From Gemmatimonas aurantiaca (GTDB lineage: Bacteria; Gemmatimonadota; Gemmatimonadetes; Gemmatimonadales; Gemmatimonadaceae), in assembly GCF_037190085.1 (NCBI RefSeq), contig NZ_JBBCJO010000012.1, forward strand, positions 647,827 through 711,826: a stretch of 64,000 nt of DNA. Direction: 5' to 3'. Position 1 is the stretch's first letter, and each line of letters begins with the position of its first letter. The position numbers were made by a program, and so were the translations under genes. The notes beneath the pieces are model-generated. The model did no database searches and was not told the origin of the DNA. It was given only the letters and a program-made list of their open reading frames with translations. Positions 37,665 through 45,058 of the stretch are shown here, in pieces.

Positions 37665-38860
37665 ACGCCGGCCCCGCGACTGGCCGTCTGGTCAGTGGTC
37701 GTTCGGAATGGCCGCTCCGTGCGGCGTTGGCCGGGTTCTGGCTGCTTCCTGCGATCATGGGCACCATCGGATTCCGATTGGTGCCCTCCAGACTCAATCC
37801 GGAACTGCCCACCTGGGCGTTGTTCCTCTCGCAGCTCGCCATGTGGGGCACGTGGGGAGTCTGGACGGCGCTCATCTGGTACGTGGGCGACCGCGTCCCG
37901 TTTCGGGCCGGTGAACGGCTGCGTGCACTGGCAATTCACATCCTGCTCGCCGCCGTGGTGGTGGTGGTGCAGATCTTCGTGCAGGCCAGAGTCTCGGTGG
38001 CGTTCGGGCTCGCCGAGCCCCGCGGCTTCGAGAGCACACTGGTCGTCGGCATCCGCTCCGCCGGTGATGTGTTCCTGGTGATCTTCTGTGCCATCGTCAT
38101 CGCACAGATGGCGCTGCGCTGGTACGGCCAGTGGCAGACCGAACGCCTGCTGGCCGCGCGCATGGGTGAGGATCTCGCGCAGGCGCAGTTGCGGGCACTG
38201 CAGGCCCAGCTCAATCCGCACTTTCTCTTCAACGCCCTCAATTCGATCGTCACGCTCATCGGTCGGGATCCGGCACTGGCGCAACAGCTCGTGGTGCGTC
38301 TGGCGGATCTGCTGCGCGCGGCGCTCAAGGCCGGCGACGGCCAGGAGATTCCGCTCGCCCAGGAGCTGGAGTTCACGCGTCGGTATCTCGATATCGAACT
38401 CGTGCGCTTCGCCGACCGACTGCAGGTGGAATGGCCCGATGAACCCTTGCCGGCGGCCATCGTGCCGGCATTCGCCCTGCAGCCACTCGTGGAGAATGCG
38501 TTGCTGCACGGCATCGCGCGTCAGACCACGCCGGGCATCGTCTCGATCGACGCCCGGCATGACGGTGGTGTGCTGATGCTTCGTGTACGCGATACCGGGC
38601 CCGGTCTGGTCACGGAAGGGAATGGCGCCCTGAGGTCACGTGGCACCGGCACCGGCCTCGCCAATCTGCGGACCCGCCTCGAACGTCTCTATGGTGCCGC
38701 GGCGGCACTCACCGTGCAGGGCGGCGTCGAGGGCGGCGTGGAGGCCACATTGCGCATTCCCTTTCGTGCGGTGGACGCCGCCGTCAGCGTGGCCGCCGAT
38801 GCAGGCAACGGCACACAGAGGATGACCGTGGGCGCGAGTGGCATGCCGGCGATGCGCTGA
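37661..38860 (+). CDS. LytS-type sensor histidine kinase
   Basis: 399 aa. About four N-terminal membrane helices (LRAALAGFWLLPAIMGTIGF, WALFLSQLAMWGTWGVWTAL, ALAIHILLAAVVVVVQIF, SAGDVFLVIFCAIVIAQMAL) are followed by the LytS-family phospho-His motif AQLNPHFLFNALNSI (about H187) and an ATPase domain (FALQPLVENALLHGIA, DTGPGLV, GTGTGLANLRTRLERLYG). The GTG start overlaps the regulator stop. The last 30 residues lie past the normal end of the ATPase domain and are encoded opposite the C-terminus of the beta-propeller gene. Confidence 0.94.
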   Translation: MNAGPATGRLVSGRSEWPLRAALAGFWLLPAIMGTIGFRLVPSRLNPELPTWALFLSQLAMWGTWGVWTALIWYVGDRVPFRAGERLRALAIHILLAAVVVVVQIFVQARVSVAFGLAEPRGFESTLVVGIRSAGDVFLVIFCAIVIAQMALRWYGQWQTERLLAARMGEDLAQAQLRALQAQLNPHFLFNALNSIVTLIGRDPALAQQLVVRLADLLRAALKAGDGQEIPLAQELEFTRRYLDIELVRFADRLQVEWPDEPLPAAIVPAFALQPLVENALLHGIARQTTPGIVSIDARHDGGVLMLRVRDTGPGLVTEGNGALRSRGTGTGLANLRTRLERLYGAAAALTVQGGVEGGVEATLRIPFRAVDAAVSVAADAGNGTQRMTVGASGMPAMR

Positions 38861-40185
38861 CCGTTGGCATCGTACTGCGACCACTGACTGTTGGCCACAT
38901 ACGCGAACCCCCCGCGCCAGAATGTCCCGATGGTGGGATCGGTGGCAATGGACGGTTGACGGTCAAGCACCTGGACGCTGTCCACGCGCGTGCGTGCCGA
39001 ATCGAACGTGATGCGCACGACACGCGCGGGCGTCACGCCGTTCTGCACGGCGATGACGGCTCCGTCATGCCAGAGCAATCCATCGAGTCCGAGCACCGTG
39101 GTGCCGGGAGCATCCTGCAGGCGTTGCACGCGAGACACGGCTGCGGCTGCGGATGCGGACTTCGACGCGCGGGCCGGCTCGGAGAAGTCGACGAGAAACA
39201 ACCCGTGCGCATAGTCGGCCACCACCGCCGTGCGCGTTCCCGGAATGGGCGCCACCCCCTGCAGCGAGCGAAACCAGGGATCACGGATGGTGAACAAGGT
39301 GCCACCTGTGGGCAGTACATGCAGACAGGCGGCCTCTGAATCGGAGACGATGACGGTGCCATCGGACGCAATCGCCAGGTCGCCGGCGATATGCACGATG
39401 TCGTCGGGCGGCAGTGCCCAGTACCCGAGCACCTTGCCGTCGGAGATGCGAACCTGCAATAGCGCACTGGGCAGACGGAACTTCGCGGACGCCTGCCCCG
39501 CCTCGTCGAGCATCGCCGCATGCGATCCCGTCGTGAGCCAGAGTGAACGACCGTCATGAGCCACCCGCACGCCGAAGATGGCCCCCACGCGTGGATCGCG
39601 GTGCACACCGAGGTCGCGTATGCGCCCATCGGCCGCATACTCGAAGACGGTGCGATGGCGGATGCTCGCGATGTACAACGCCTCGGTGCGTGGGTGTGCG
39701 TCGATTCCTTCGGCGAACACGGTGCTGTCCGCCAACGTCGCCGCGCGGCGGGCTTCCTGCGTGGGCCCGGTGAGCGTCCGCAACGTCGCATGTTCGGCCG
39801 ATAACGCCGGCCAGGTCCACCAGCGTGAGAATGTCGTATCCGTGAGCAACGGGGCGGCGATCTGCATGCCGGTGAGCGTCCTGACGGAACGCAGCACCAG
39901 TGCACTGTCGCCGAGTCGGGCGGCCACACGTGCGAGAGACACCCAGTAGCTCGGTTGTGCGGGCCAGGCCGTGGTGGCCCGCAACAGATGGCCGCGCGCA
40001 TCGGTGAGCGAACGCGTGCGCAGCGCTTCCCCATAGGCCGTGCGCGCCACCGTGGCGGAATCGGGTGACGGAGCGGACGATGGCAACTGCGCCGCCAGCG
40101 ATGTCGCGCCAGACATCAGGGCCGTGAGCACGCATACGCCACTGGCACGGGCGACCGGCGAACGAGCCATCGACAAGCGGATCAT
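38689..40185 (-). CDS. Secreted beta-propeller-like protein of unknown function
   Basis: 498 aa. A signal peptide (GVCVLTALMSGATSLAAQ) leads to a short helical region (RTAYGEALRTRSLTDARGHLLRATTAWPAQPSYWVSLARVAA, TPR-like), then repeated strand blocks as in a lactonase/NHL propeller (TEALYIASIRHRTVFEYAADGRIRDLG, GDLAIASDGTVIVSDSEAACLHVLP, TRTAVVADYAHGLFLVDFSEP). The substrate or ligand is unknown. The start ATG overlaps the SGNH gene stop by ATGA, so the two are coupled. The C-terminal 57 residues lie antisense to the histidine kinase gene; the propeller seems complete before that. Confidence 0.75.
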   Translation of the reverse strand: MIRLSMARSPVARASGVCVLTALMSGATSLAAQLPSSAPSPDSATVARTAYGEALRTRSLTDARGHLLRATTAWPAQPSYWVSLARVAARLGDSALVLRSVRTLTGMQIAAPLLTDTTFSRWWTWPALSAEHATLRTLTGPTQEARRAATLADSTVFAEGIDAHPRTEALYIASIRHRTVFEYAADGRIRDLGVHRDPRVGAIFGVRVAHDGRSLWLTTGSHAAMLDEAGQASAKFRLPSALLQVRISDGKVLGYWALPPDDIVHIAGDLAIASDGTVIVSDSEAACLHVLPTGGTLFTIRDPWFRSLQGVAPIPGTRTAVVADYAHGLFLVDFSEPARASKSASAAAAVSRVQRLQDAPGTTVLGLDGLLWHDGAVIAVQNGVTPARVVRITFDSARTRVDSVQVLDRQPSIATDPTIGTFWRGGFAYVANSQWSQYDANGQRIAGMPLAPTVILCVPLPASAATLTAASTARKGMRNVASTPPSTPPCTVSAAAAP

Positions 40186-40940
40186 TGCGGCTGCGGATAC
40201 GCCGCATTGCGATCGAGCGCGGTGATCGCCGCACGCTGTAACGCCCGCACGGTGGCACTGTCCGCCGCACTGCCCGGGATGCTGGGCGGGAGTCGATCGG
40301 GACGGATGCCCCGCAAGCGCTCCAGCAGCGTCAGTGCCGCGAGATAGGTGCCTCTCGAAGTCGGGTGCAATCCGTCGCTGTAGAGCGGATCATAGGCCCC
40401 ATACGCCGTCCACGCATCACCGGCCGGCACGAACAGGCCGCCCACACTCGCGGCCGCGTTGCGGTATGACGTCAGCACGTTCGGGAAATCGAAGAGGCGC
40501 GTCTGGAAGGGCCACACCATGAGCAACACCGGTTCGGCTCCGGCGGCGCGGATGAGTGGCGCAAACCGATTGGTCCACGCGCGCAGATGGTCCTGGCTGG
40601 CCGGCAGCGCCGACGACCCCTGCTGCAGCACGACGTACTCCCATGGACGTTCCTGCAGCCAGCGTGCCACCTGACCGTCATTCCAGTGCTCTTCCAGTGA
40701 ATAGTCCGGCTCCGCGATGGAAGCCACGGAGATCGTGGTGTCGCCGGCGAGGCGCGCCAATCGGAGCAGCATCGACGGCAGGTCGTTCGTGTAGGTGAGC
40801 GAATTGCCGACAAAAAGGATGCGGGTACGGCCCGCACCAAAATCGGGCGCCGTGGCGACACTGCCGCAGGCGCCGAGCCCAACGAGTACGATGAGCGCGT
40901 ACCGGGTGGCCGCGCGGAGAAGCAGGGGTGCAGAAGGCAT
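40182..40940 (-). CDS. SGNH/GDSL-family hydrolase, predicted lipoprotein
   Basis: About 252 aa from the ATG giving MPSAPLL; a GTG eight codons upstream is an alternative. LIVLVGLGACGS is a lipobox, so it is anchored in a membrane. Block I is ILFVGNSLTYTND (Ser nucleophile) and block V is YSDGLHPTSRGTYL (Asp and His), the usual SGNH catalytic set. It is likely an esterase acting on sugar-linked acetyl groups or similar, but the substrate is not known. Its stop overlaps the start of the beta-propeller gene, suggesting the two act together on one extracellular compound. Confidence 0.85.
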   Translation of the reverse strand: MPSAPLLLRAATRYALIVLVGLGACGSVATAPDFGAGRTRILFVGNSLTYTNDLPSMLLRLARLAGDTTISVASIAEPDYSLEEHWNDGQVARWLQERPWEYVVLQQGSSALPASQDHLRAWTNRFAPLIRAAGAEPVLLMVWPFQTRLFDFPNVLTSYRNAAASVGGLFVPAGDAWTAYGAYDPLYSDGLHPTSRGTYLAALTLLERLRGIRPDRLPPSIPGSAADSATVRALQRAAITALDRNAAYPQPQ

Positions 40941-41098
40941 GCCGCAGGCTATCCCCGTGTGCACGCGGTGTCGCGGTGTTCAGGGCCAACGGCGTGTCCC
41001 TACGGGCCGATGGTGGCTGCCGGGTGACGAACCGGACCACCACACACCTCATCAGCCATCAGATGCCTGGCATCCGGTCGAGCCCGGTATCGACTCAT

Positions 41099-41118
41099 CG
41101 ATGTCCGGCGATGTCCGG
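41099..41118 (+). repeat. 10-bp tandem repeat upstream of the PEP-CTERM gene
   Basis: CGATGTCCGG occurs twice head to tail, about 100 bp before the PEP-CTERM start. Confidence 0.6.
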
Positions 41119-41151
41119 TATCCATGCGCGTTTTCGCGATATGACAATACG

Positions 41152-41165
41152 GTCACGGTCGTGAC
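41152..41165 (+). promoter_or_regulatory. 14-bp palindrome, possible operator of the PEP-CTERM gene
   Basis: GTCACG-GT-CGTGAC is a perfect inverted repeat about 50 bp before the chosen start, with a further CGTGAC five bases on. It may be a regulator site; the regulator is unknown. Confidence 0.4.
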
Positions 41166-41215
41166 GACTCGTGACATCTGTCTCGTTTTCACCTTTCGAT
41201 GCAGGACGGGAAGCG

Positions 41216-42037
41216 ATGGAGCGCACTTCGCGATGGCTGACGACCGCGGTGACCATGGTGCTGGCGGTCTCAGTGACGGGTACACCGACCACCACTTCGG
41301 CGCAAACGCCGGTGGATCTCTCCGCCTGGCAGGCGCAGTCGTATCCGGTGATCTCCGGTTTCCTTCCCGGCAAGTGGACTGTGGCGGCCGACCACAATTC
41401 AGTGACGCAGAGCGTCAATGGACAACCCACCATGTACGCCAGCGATTTCATGGCGCAGGGCACGGAGGTCACCGGAAAGATCCGGGTCAACGGCAACCCC
41501 TGGGACGACGACTTCATCGGATTCGCCCTCGGCTACAACATCGGTGACATCGCGAATCCGGCCGCCAACTATCTGCTCGTCGATTGGAAGAGAGAGACGC
41601 AGAGCGGCGATTCCAAGGAATACCCAACCACCGCCAAGAAGGGTCTCGCGGTGTCACGCGTGACCGGCATCCCCATGGCCGACGAATTCTGGGGCCACAT
41701 CGACTTCGCGGGTCACACCGGCGGAGGGCTCGAGGAACTGGCCCGTGGTCTGACGCTGGGCAATACCGGGTGGAGCCCCAACACCTGGTACTCGTTCCGC
41801 TTCGTGTTTCTGCCGGATCTGCTGGAGGTCTTCGTCGACGATGTCAAGCAGGTGTCGGTGAGCGGTGCCTTCAGCAATGGCAGTATGGCCTTCTACAATT
41901 ATTCGCAGGAGGGCGTGACCTACAGCGCCTTCACGGTGCGTCAGGTGAGCACGGTGCCGGAACCATCCACCGTCCTGCTGCTGGCGACGGGGTTGCTGGC
42001 CACCGTCTTCGTGGCCAGGCGGAGACGCGCCAACTGA
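41216..42037 (+). CDS. PEP-CTERM-sorted extracellular protein with thrombospondin-C-like domain
   Basis: 273 aa from the ATG behind GACGGGAAGCG. An N-terminal signal peptide (LTTAVTMVLAVSVTGTPTTTSAQ) is followed by one beta-sandwich domain resembling the thrombospondin C-terminal fold (DDDFIGFALGY, LLVDWKRETQ, WYSFRFVFLPDLLEVFVDD). The end is a classic sorting signal: VPEPST, a hydrophobic helix, then an Arg cluster (VARRRRAN). Such proteins are processed by an exosortase in exopolysaccharide-producing bacteria; no exosortase gene is in this window. The function is unknown. A 12-bp stem hairpin follows the stop. Confidence 0.88.
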   Translation: MERTSRWLTTAVTMVLAVSVTGTPTTTSAQTPVDLSAWQAQSYPVISGFLPGKWTVAADHNSVTQSVNGQPTMYASDFMAQGTEVTGKIRVNGNPWDDDFIGFALGYNIGDIANPAANYLLVDWKRETQSGDSKEYPTTAKKGLAVSRVTGIPMADEFWGHIDFAGHTGGGLEELARGLTLGNTGWSPNTWYSFRFVFLPDLLEVFVDDVKQVSVSGAFSNGSMAFYNYSQEGVTYSAFTVRQVSTVPEPSTVLLLATGLLATVFVARRRRAN

Positions 42038-42050
42038 TTCCGGCGCGGCG

Positions 42051-42086
42051 CGACGCCTGATGTGACAGAAGCCGCATCAGGCGTCG
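42051..42086 (+). terminator. Probable terminator after the PEP-CTERM gene
   Basis: CGACGCCTGATG and CATCAGGCGTCG form a perfect 12-bp stem with a 12-nt loop, 14 bp past the stop. The tail (TCGTGTGT) is only weakly T-rich. Confidence 0.6.
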
Positions 42087-42142
42087 TCGTGTGTACGTCG
42101 TGTGAGTGGAACGTTTGTCGGCGGGGCCGGTGACGCTCAGGT

Positions 42143-42391
42143 TCAGTAGTGATAGCGGGCCTGCAGAAAGTCGATGGTCTCATCGTGGACTCTGTAAACC
42201 AGTCGATCCACACCCGTGATACGACGTGACCAGAGATCGGGACCCAGATGTTTGAGTGGTTCGGGCTTTCCGATTCCGTCGAAGGGGTCCCGCAGCGTTG
42301 CCTCGATCAGCTCGGGCACGCGCCGAGCAGTCTTTCGATTGGTGTCCACCCAGTATAGCAGATCCTCGAGGCACTCCGGCTGCACGATCAT
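42143..42391 (-). CDS. yoeB: YoeB-family toxin (mRNA interferase)
   Basis: 82 aa, close to E. coli YoeB (84 aa). It cleaves mRNA at the ribosome and slows growth when free of its antitoxin. The catalytic set is intact: Glu in GKPEPLKHLG (about E44), Arg in VDRLVYRV (about R63), and the terminal His-Tyr of ARYHY (H81, Y82). The start is the ATG preceded by AAAGGCAG; an upstream ATG at 42451 would add 20 unlikely basic residues. It follows the antitoxin gene on the same strand. Confidence 0.92.
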   Translation of the reverse strand: MIVQPECLEDLLYWVDTNRKTARRVPELIEATLRDPFDGIGKPEPLKHLGPDLWSRRITGVDRLVYRVHDETIDFLQARYHY

Positions 42392-42463
42392 CTGCCTTTT
42401 GTCGCGCTGTTTGCCGCGCGACGGTCCCGGACCCCTTCTGGCAGGCCCCATTGCCGATCGGCC

Positions 42464-42748
42464 CTACTCGTCAATCTCGAGACCGAGCTGACGGCGCAAT
42501 TCCGCCAACTCCACGGGCGGCGCCGTGCTCCCGGTCGAACGTGTGAGCGCCGCGAGCAGTCGCGCCGCATTCTTCGGTGAACGCAGGAGATGCGCCGTCT
42601 CCTGAAGACTTGCCAGTTCGTCTGCCGGGATCAGCGCCATATCCTGATGCCCCCGACGCTGGATACGCACTGGCGCCTGGCTGCTCTCGACCTCGTTCCA
42701 CACCTCGGCGAGGTTGTTCCGGACGTAGCTGTACGTGGTGATGCTCAC
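42464..42748 (-). CDS. yefM: YefM/Phd-family antitoxin
   Basis: 94 aa with a GTG start behind GAGGGCAC. MSITTYSYVRNNLAEVWNEVESSQAPVRIQRRGHQDMALIPADELASLQET has the Phd/YefM fold, in which the N-terminal half binds DNA and the C-terminal tail binds the toxin. The order antitoxin-then-toxin and the paired TGTACA sites upstream match the known YefM-YoeB module. The dimer, or the complex with YoeB, should repress the operon. Confidence 0.92.
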   Translation of the reverse strand: MSITTYSYVRNNLAEVWNEVESSQAPVRIQRRGHQDMALIPADELASLQETAHLLRSPKNAARLLAALTRSTGSTAPPVELAELRRQLGLEIDE

Positions 42749-42763
42749 GTGCCCTCGATGTAT

Positions 42764-42782
42764 TGTACAGGACTATTGTACA
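42764..42782 (-). promoter_or_regulatory. YefM operator (paired TGTACA palindromes)
   Basis: TGTACA at 42764-42769 and 42777-42782, each within TATTGTACA, 16 bp before the antitoxin start. In E. coli the yefM-yoeB operator is two palindromes with the same TGTACA core (known; recalled), so this is a strong candidate autoregulatory site. Confidence 0.75.
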
Positions 42783-42894
42783 ACACCTGAAGCCTTCGCC
42801 ATACGGAAGATCATTCGCCGGGAAATCCGCGGGTATCAAGCCCGCGGCATCGCCGAACGCCGACGGCTGCCCCACCAACCGTCAGCGCTGCCCA

Positions 42895-42981
42895 CAACAT
42901 GACTTCGTTGACGGCCCACATGGCGAGCGGTGGCGACACCACCAAGGCATCGGCCAGTGAGCCGCGAACGAAGTCATGTTG
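42895..42981. repeat. Large imperfect inverted repeat between two toxin-antitoxin modules
   Basis: Arms 42895-42919 and 42957-42981 match at 22 of 25 positions; the outer 15 bases (CAACATGACTTCGTT) are perfect. An inner GGTGG-CGACA-CCACC hairpin sits in the spacer (42929-42943). It has no reading frame. It lies between the FitAB stop and the YefM promoter, so it could end FitAB transcripts, or be a recombination or RNA structure. Confidence 0.75.
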
Positions 42982-43026
42982 CGAGTCTCATCCCTCGCGT
43001 CCTGAAGGACGAACTGGAACGTCCTC

Positions 43027-43443
43027 TTACGCGGCCCAGGGATCGATGACCGGAAGCCCTGCCGCCTCGAAGGGCGTCGTATCCCGGGTGGCCACGGCGA
43101 AACCATGCGAAGCCGCAATGGCCGCGATATACCCGTTCGGCACCGGCAACCCAGGACCGCTCTTTCTCGCCCGCAACGCGAGCTCGGCGTGATGCCGCGC
43201 GGCAGCGAGATCGAACGGCAACGCCCGATGTTCCTGCGACTGCAGCAGTTCGTCCACGAACGCGGTCAATCGTGTCTTGCGCTGTCCGGCTGGCATGGCG
43301 GCCACACCGAAGTACAGTTCGGCCAGCGTCACGCTGGTCAGAAAAAGCGCTTCGGCCGACTGGGCATTCAACCAACGCAGCACCCGCTCATCGGGCGCCG
43401 GTCGCATGGCTTCCGAAACCACGTTGGTGTCGAGAACGATCAT
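43027..43443 (-). CDS. fitB: PIN-domain toxin, FitB/VapC type, with one acidic site residue changed
   Basis: 138 aa, aligning in length and motifs with gonococcal FitB. PIN-fold nucleases use four acidic residues on a metal: here D5 (MIVLDTN), E42 (TLAELYFG) and D121 (ATRDT) are kept. The position corresponding to FitB D104 is Asn (PVPNGYIAAIA, about N103, codon AAC on the minus strand). This may weaken or abolish RNase activity. It lies 11 bp downstream of the antitoxin gene on the same strand. Confidence 0.9.
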   Translation of the reverse strand: MIVLDTNVVSEAMRPAPDERVLRWLNAQSAEALFLTSVTLAELYFGVAAMPAGQRKTRLTAFVDELLQSQEHRALPFDLAAARHHAELALRARKSGPGLPVPNGYIAAIAASHGFAVATRDTTPFEAAGLPVIDPWAA

Positions 43444-43454
43444 GCCAGGGCGCG

Positions 43455-43721
43455 TCAGTCGAGCCGCATCGGTTCGTGCGGACCCTGACCATGAAGGATG
43501 GCCATACTCTCTTCCACGGCCGAAACATCCGCGTTGGTCAGCCCGACGCGCCGGCTCATGTCCGTGAGCAGCGTGCCAAGCCCGACGCGCTCGCGGGGGG
43601 CCACGGTCTCCTGGAGAATGGTCCGCACCTCGGCTTCCATGCTGCGCCCATGCTGGGCCTCCCGAAGCCGCAGAGCCCGGTGGATCTCCTCGGGAAGGTT
43701 CCGGATGGTCAGGACCGCCAT
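43455..43721 (-). CDS. fitA: FitA-type ribbon-helix-helix antitoxin
   Basis: 88 aa from an ATG preceded by GGAGGCAAAT. MAVLTIRNLPEEIHRALRLREAQHGRSMEAEVRTILQETV is a standard Arc/MetJ-type ribbon-helix-helix DNA-binding domain of FitA, and the C-terminal half (GTLLTDMSRRVGLTNADV) would cover the FitB toxin. The first in-frame codon 13 residues upstream was rejected because the ribosome-binding site favours 43721. FitA-FitB complexes repress their own promoter. Confidence 0.9.
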   Translation of the reverse strand: MAVLTIRNLPEEIHRALRLREAQHGRSMEAEVRTILQETVAPRERVGLGTLLTDMSRRVGLTNADVSAVEESMAILHGQGPHEPMRLD

Positions 43722-43751
43722 ATTTGCCTCCAGTGAAGTCAGTGAAAGCAA

Positions 43752-43771
43752 TGATAGCAAAATGCCGTCAT
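43752..43771 (-). promoter_or_regulatory. Candidate FitA operator
   Basis: TGATAGCA (43752-43759) and TGCCGTCA (43764-43771) form an imperfect inverted repeat around 4 bp, 30 bp before fitA. From memory, the gonococcal FitAB operator half-site is TGCTATCA/TGATAGCA, and the first copy here is identical. Confidence 0.45.
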
Positions 43772-43920
43772 TGATGAATCACCCTGAAGACTCTGCCGAG
43801 GGCCAGTCCCCCACTCCATCCGGGAATAGCCGTCTTCCATGGTGCTGTTTACTGTCCAACTGGCACTATGAGCGGGAAGCACAGGGGCTACTGAATCTCA
43901 GCCACACTCGAGCGCGAGCA

Positions 43921-44997
43921 ATGAGCGCAATACCGTCCTTCGATACTTCTCCCCAGTGGCGCGACGGTCGGTTCCGGAATCGCCTGCCGCGCATCGACGG
44001 CCCCATGTCGAAGATCCTGCGCGAGTTCTTCTTCGGCGGCTCGAAGCACCGGAAGCCCCGCGCGCCGATTGTCACCGAACATCGCATGTCCGCGGACTAT
44101 GCGGCGGCGCCCACGACCGGCTTGCGCGTGACATGGCTCGGGCACTCCACCACGCTGCTGGAAATCGACGGCGTTCAACTGCTCATCGACCCGGTGTGGT
44201 GTGAGCGCGTGTCGCCGTTCTCATTCGCCGGCCCGAAGCGATTTTTCGCTCCGCCGTTGCCGCTCGACCAGCTTCCCGATGTCGACGCGGTGGTGCTGTC
44301 GCACGACCACTACGACCACCTCGACGCATCGTTCGTCCGGGCCATGGCCGCCCGTGTGCAACGCTGGATCACGCCCCTCGGTGTCGGCCGTCATCTCCGA
44401 CAATGGGGTGTCCCGTCCGCGAAGATCGAGGAGCTGGACTGGTGGGACACCACGCGCCTTCGCGACGTGACACTCACCGCCACACCGGCGCGCCACTTCT
44501 CAGGTCGGGGACTTGGCACCACCGACCGCACACTCTGGTCGGGGTGGGCGATCACCGGTCCCGCGCATCGTGTGTACTACGCCGGCGATACGGCGATGCA
44601 GCGGGAGTTCGAGGAGATCGGTCAGCGACTCGGTCCGTTCGATCTCACCATGATCGAAGTGGGCGCCTACGACCCACTCTGGCCGGACGTACACATCGGT
44701 CCGGAGCAGGCGGTGCGTGCGCACACACTGGTGCGCGGCGGCGCGTTCCTGCCGTTGCATTGGGGGACATTCGATCTGGCGCTGCATCCATGGACCGAGC
44801 CGATGGAGCGCGTGCTGGCGGCAGGAGCGCGCGAAGGCGTGCGGGTACTCACGCCGCGCCCGGGTCAGATGATCGAACCCACGAATGCCGGCCCCGTCGA
44901 GCGCTGGTGGCCGGAGGTGCCATGGCGGTCAGCGAATGACGCCCCGATCGTGTCGACGGGGATGGAGGATGGGACGGGGAGTGACGATCACGCGTGA
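43921..44997 (+). CDS. MBL-fold hydrolase, NAPE-PLD/UlaG-like
   Basis: 358 aa. WLGHSTTLLEIDGVQLLIDPVW, SHDHYDHLD (HxHxDH metal site), TPARHFSGRG and YYAGDTAMQREFEEIG identify the metallo-beta-lactamase superfamily, and LPLHWGTFDLALHPWTEPMERVL matches the N-acylphosphatidylethanolamine phospholipase D-like branch. It probably hydrolyses a phosphodiester or lactone, substrate unknown. No signal peptide is present, so it is cytoplasmic. The chosen ATG gives MSAIPSFDTSPQW; the frame stays open upstream, but that part is antisense to fitA. It sits between two toxin-antitoxin modules on the opposite strand. Confidence 0.85.
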   Translation: MSAIPSFDTSPQWRDGRFRNRLPRIDGPMSKILREFFFGGSKHRKPRAPIVTEHRMSADYAAAPTTGLRVTWLGHSTTLLEIDGVQLLIDPVWCERVSPFSFAGPKRFFAPPLPLDQLPDVDAVVLSHDHYDHLDASFVRAMAARVQRWITPLGVGRHLRQWGVPSAKIEELDWWDTTRLRDVTLTATPARHFSGRGLGTTDRTLWSGWAITGPAHRVYYAGDTAMQREFEEIGQRLGPFDLTMIEVGAYDPLWPDVHIGPEQAVRAHTLVRGGAFLPLHWGTFDLALHPWTEPMERVLAAGAREGVRVLTPRPGQMIEPTNAGPVERWWPEVPWRSANDAPIVSTGMEDGTGSDDHA

Positions 44998-45058
44998 TGC
45001 TTCGATTCGACGATCCGACGAATGGGCCCATGGACTCAGGCCAGCACGATGCCGCCTT

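Noticed and set aside
41171..41215. GTG start for the PEP-CTERM protein
   Set aside because: The ATG at 41216 has a better ribosome-binding site and directly precedes the signal peptide.
42392..42451. Earlier ATG for the YoeB toxin
   Set aside because: It would add 20 basic residues absent from the family, and the downstream ATG has an AAAGG ribosome-binding site and gives the family length.
42895..42981. Integron attC site
   Set aside because: The arms do not show the RYYYAAC and GTTRRRY core sites at their ends, and no integrase gene is in the window.
43498..43920. Upstream extension of the MBL-fold hydrolase gene
   Set aside because: The frame is open but would overlap the FitA antitoxin antisense and adds low-complexity residues; the ATG at 43921 starts the recognisable protein.
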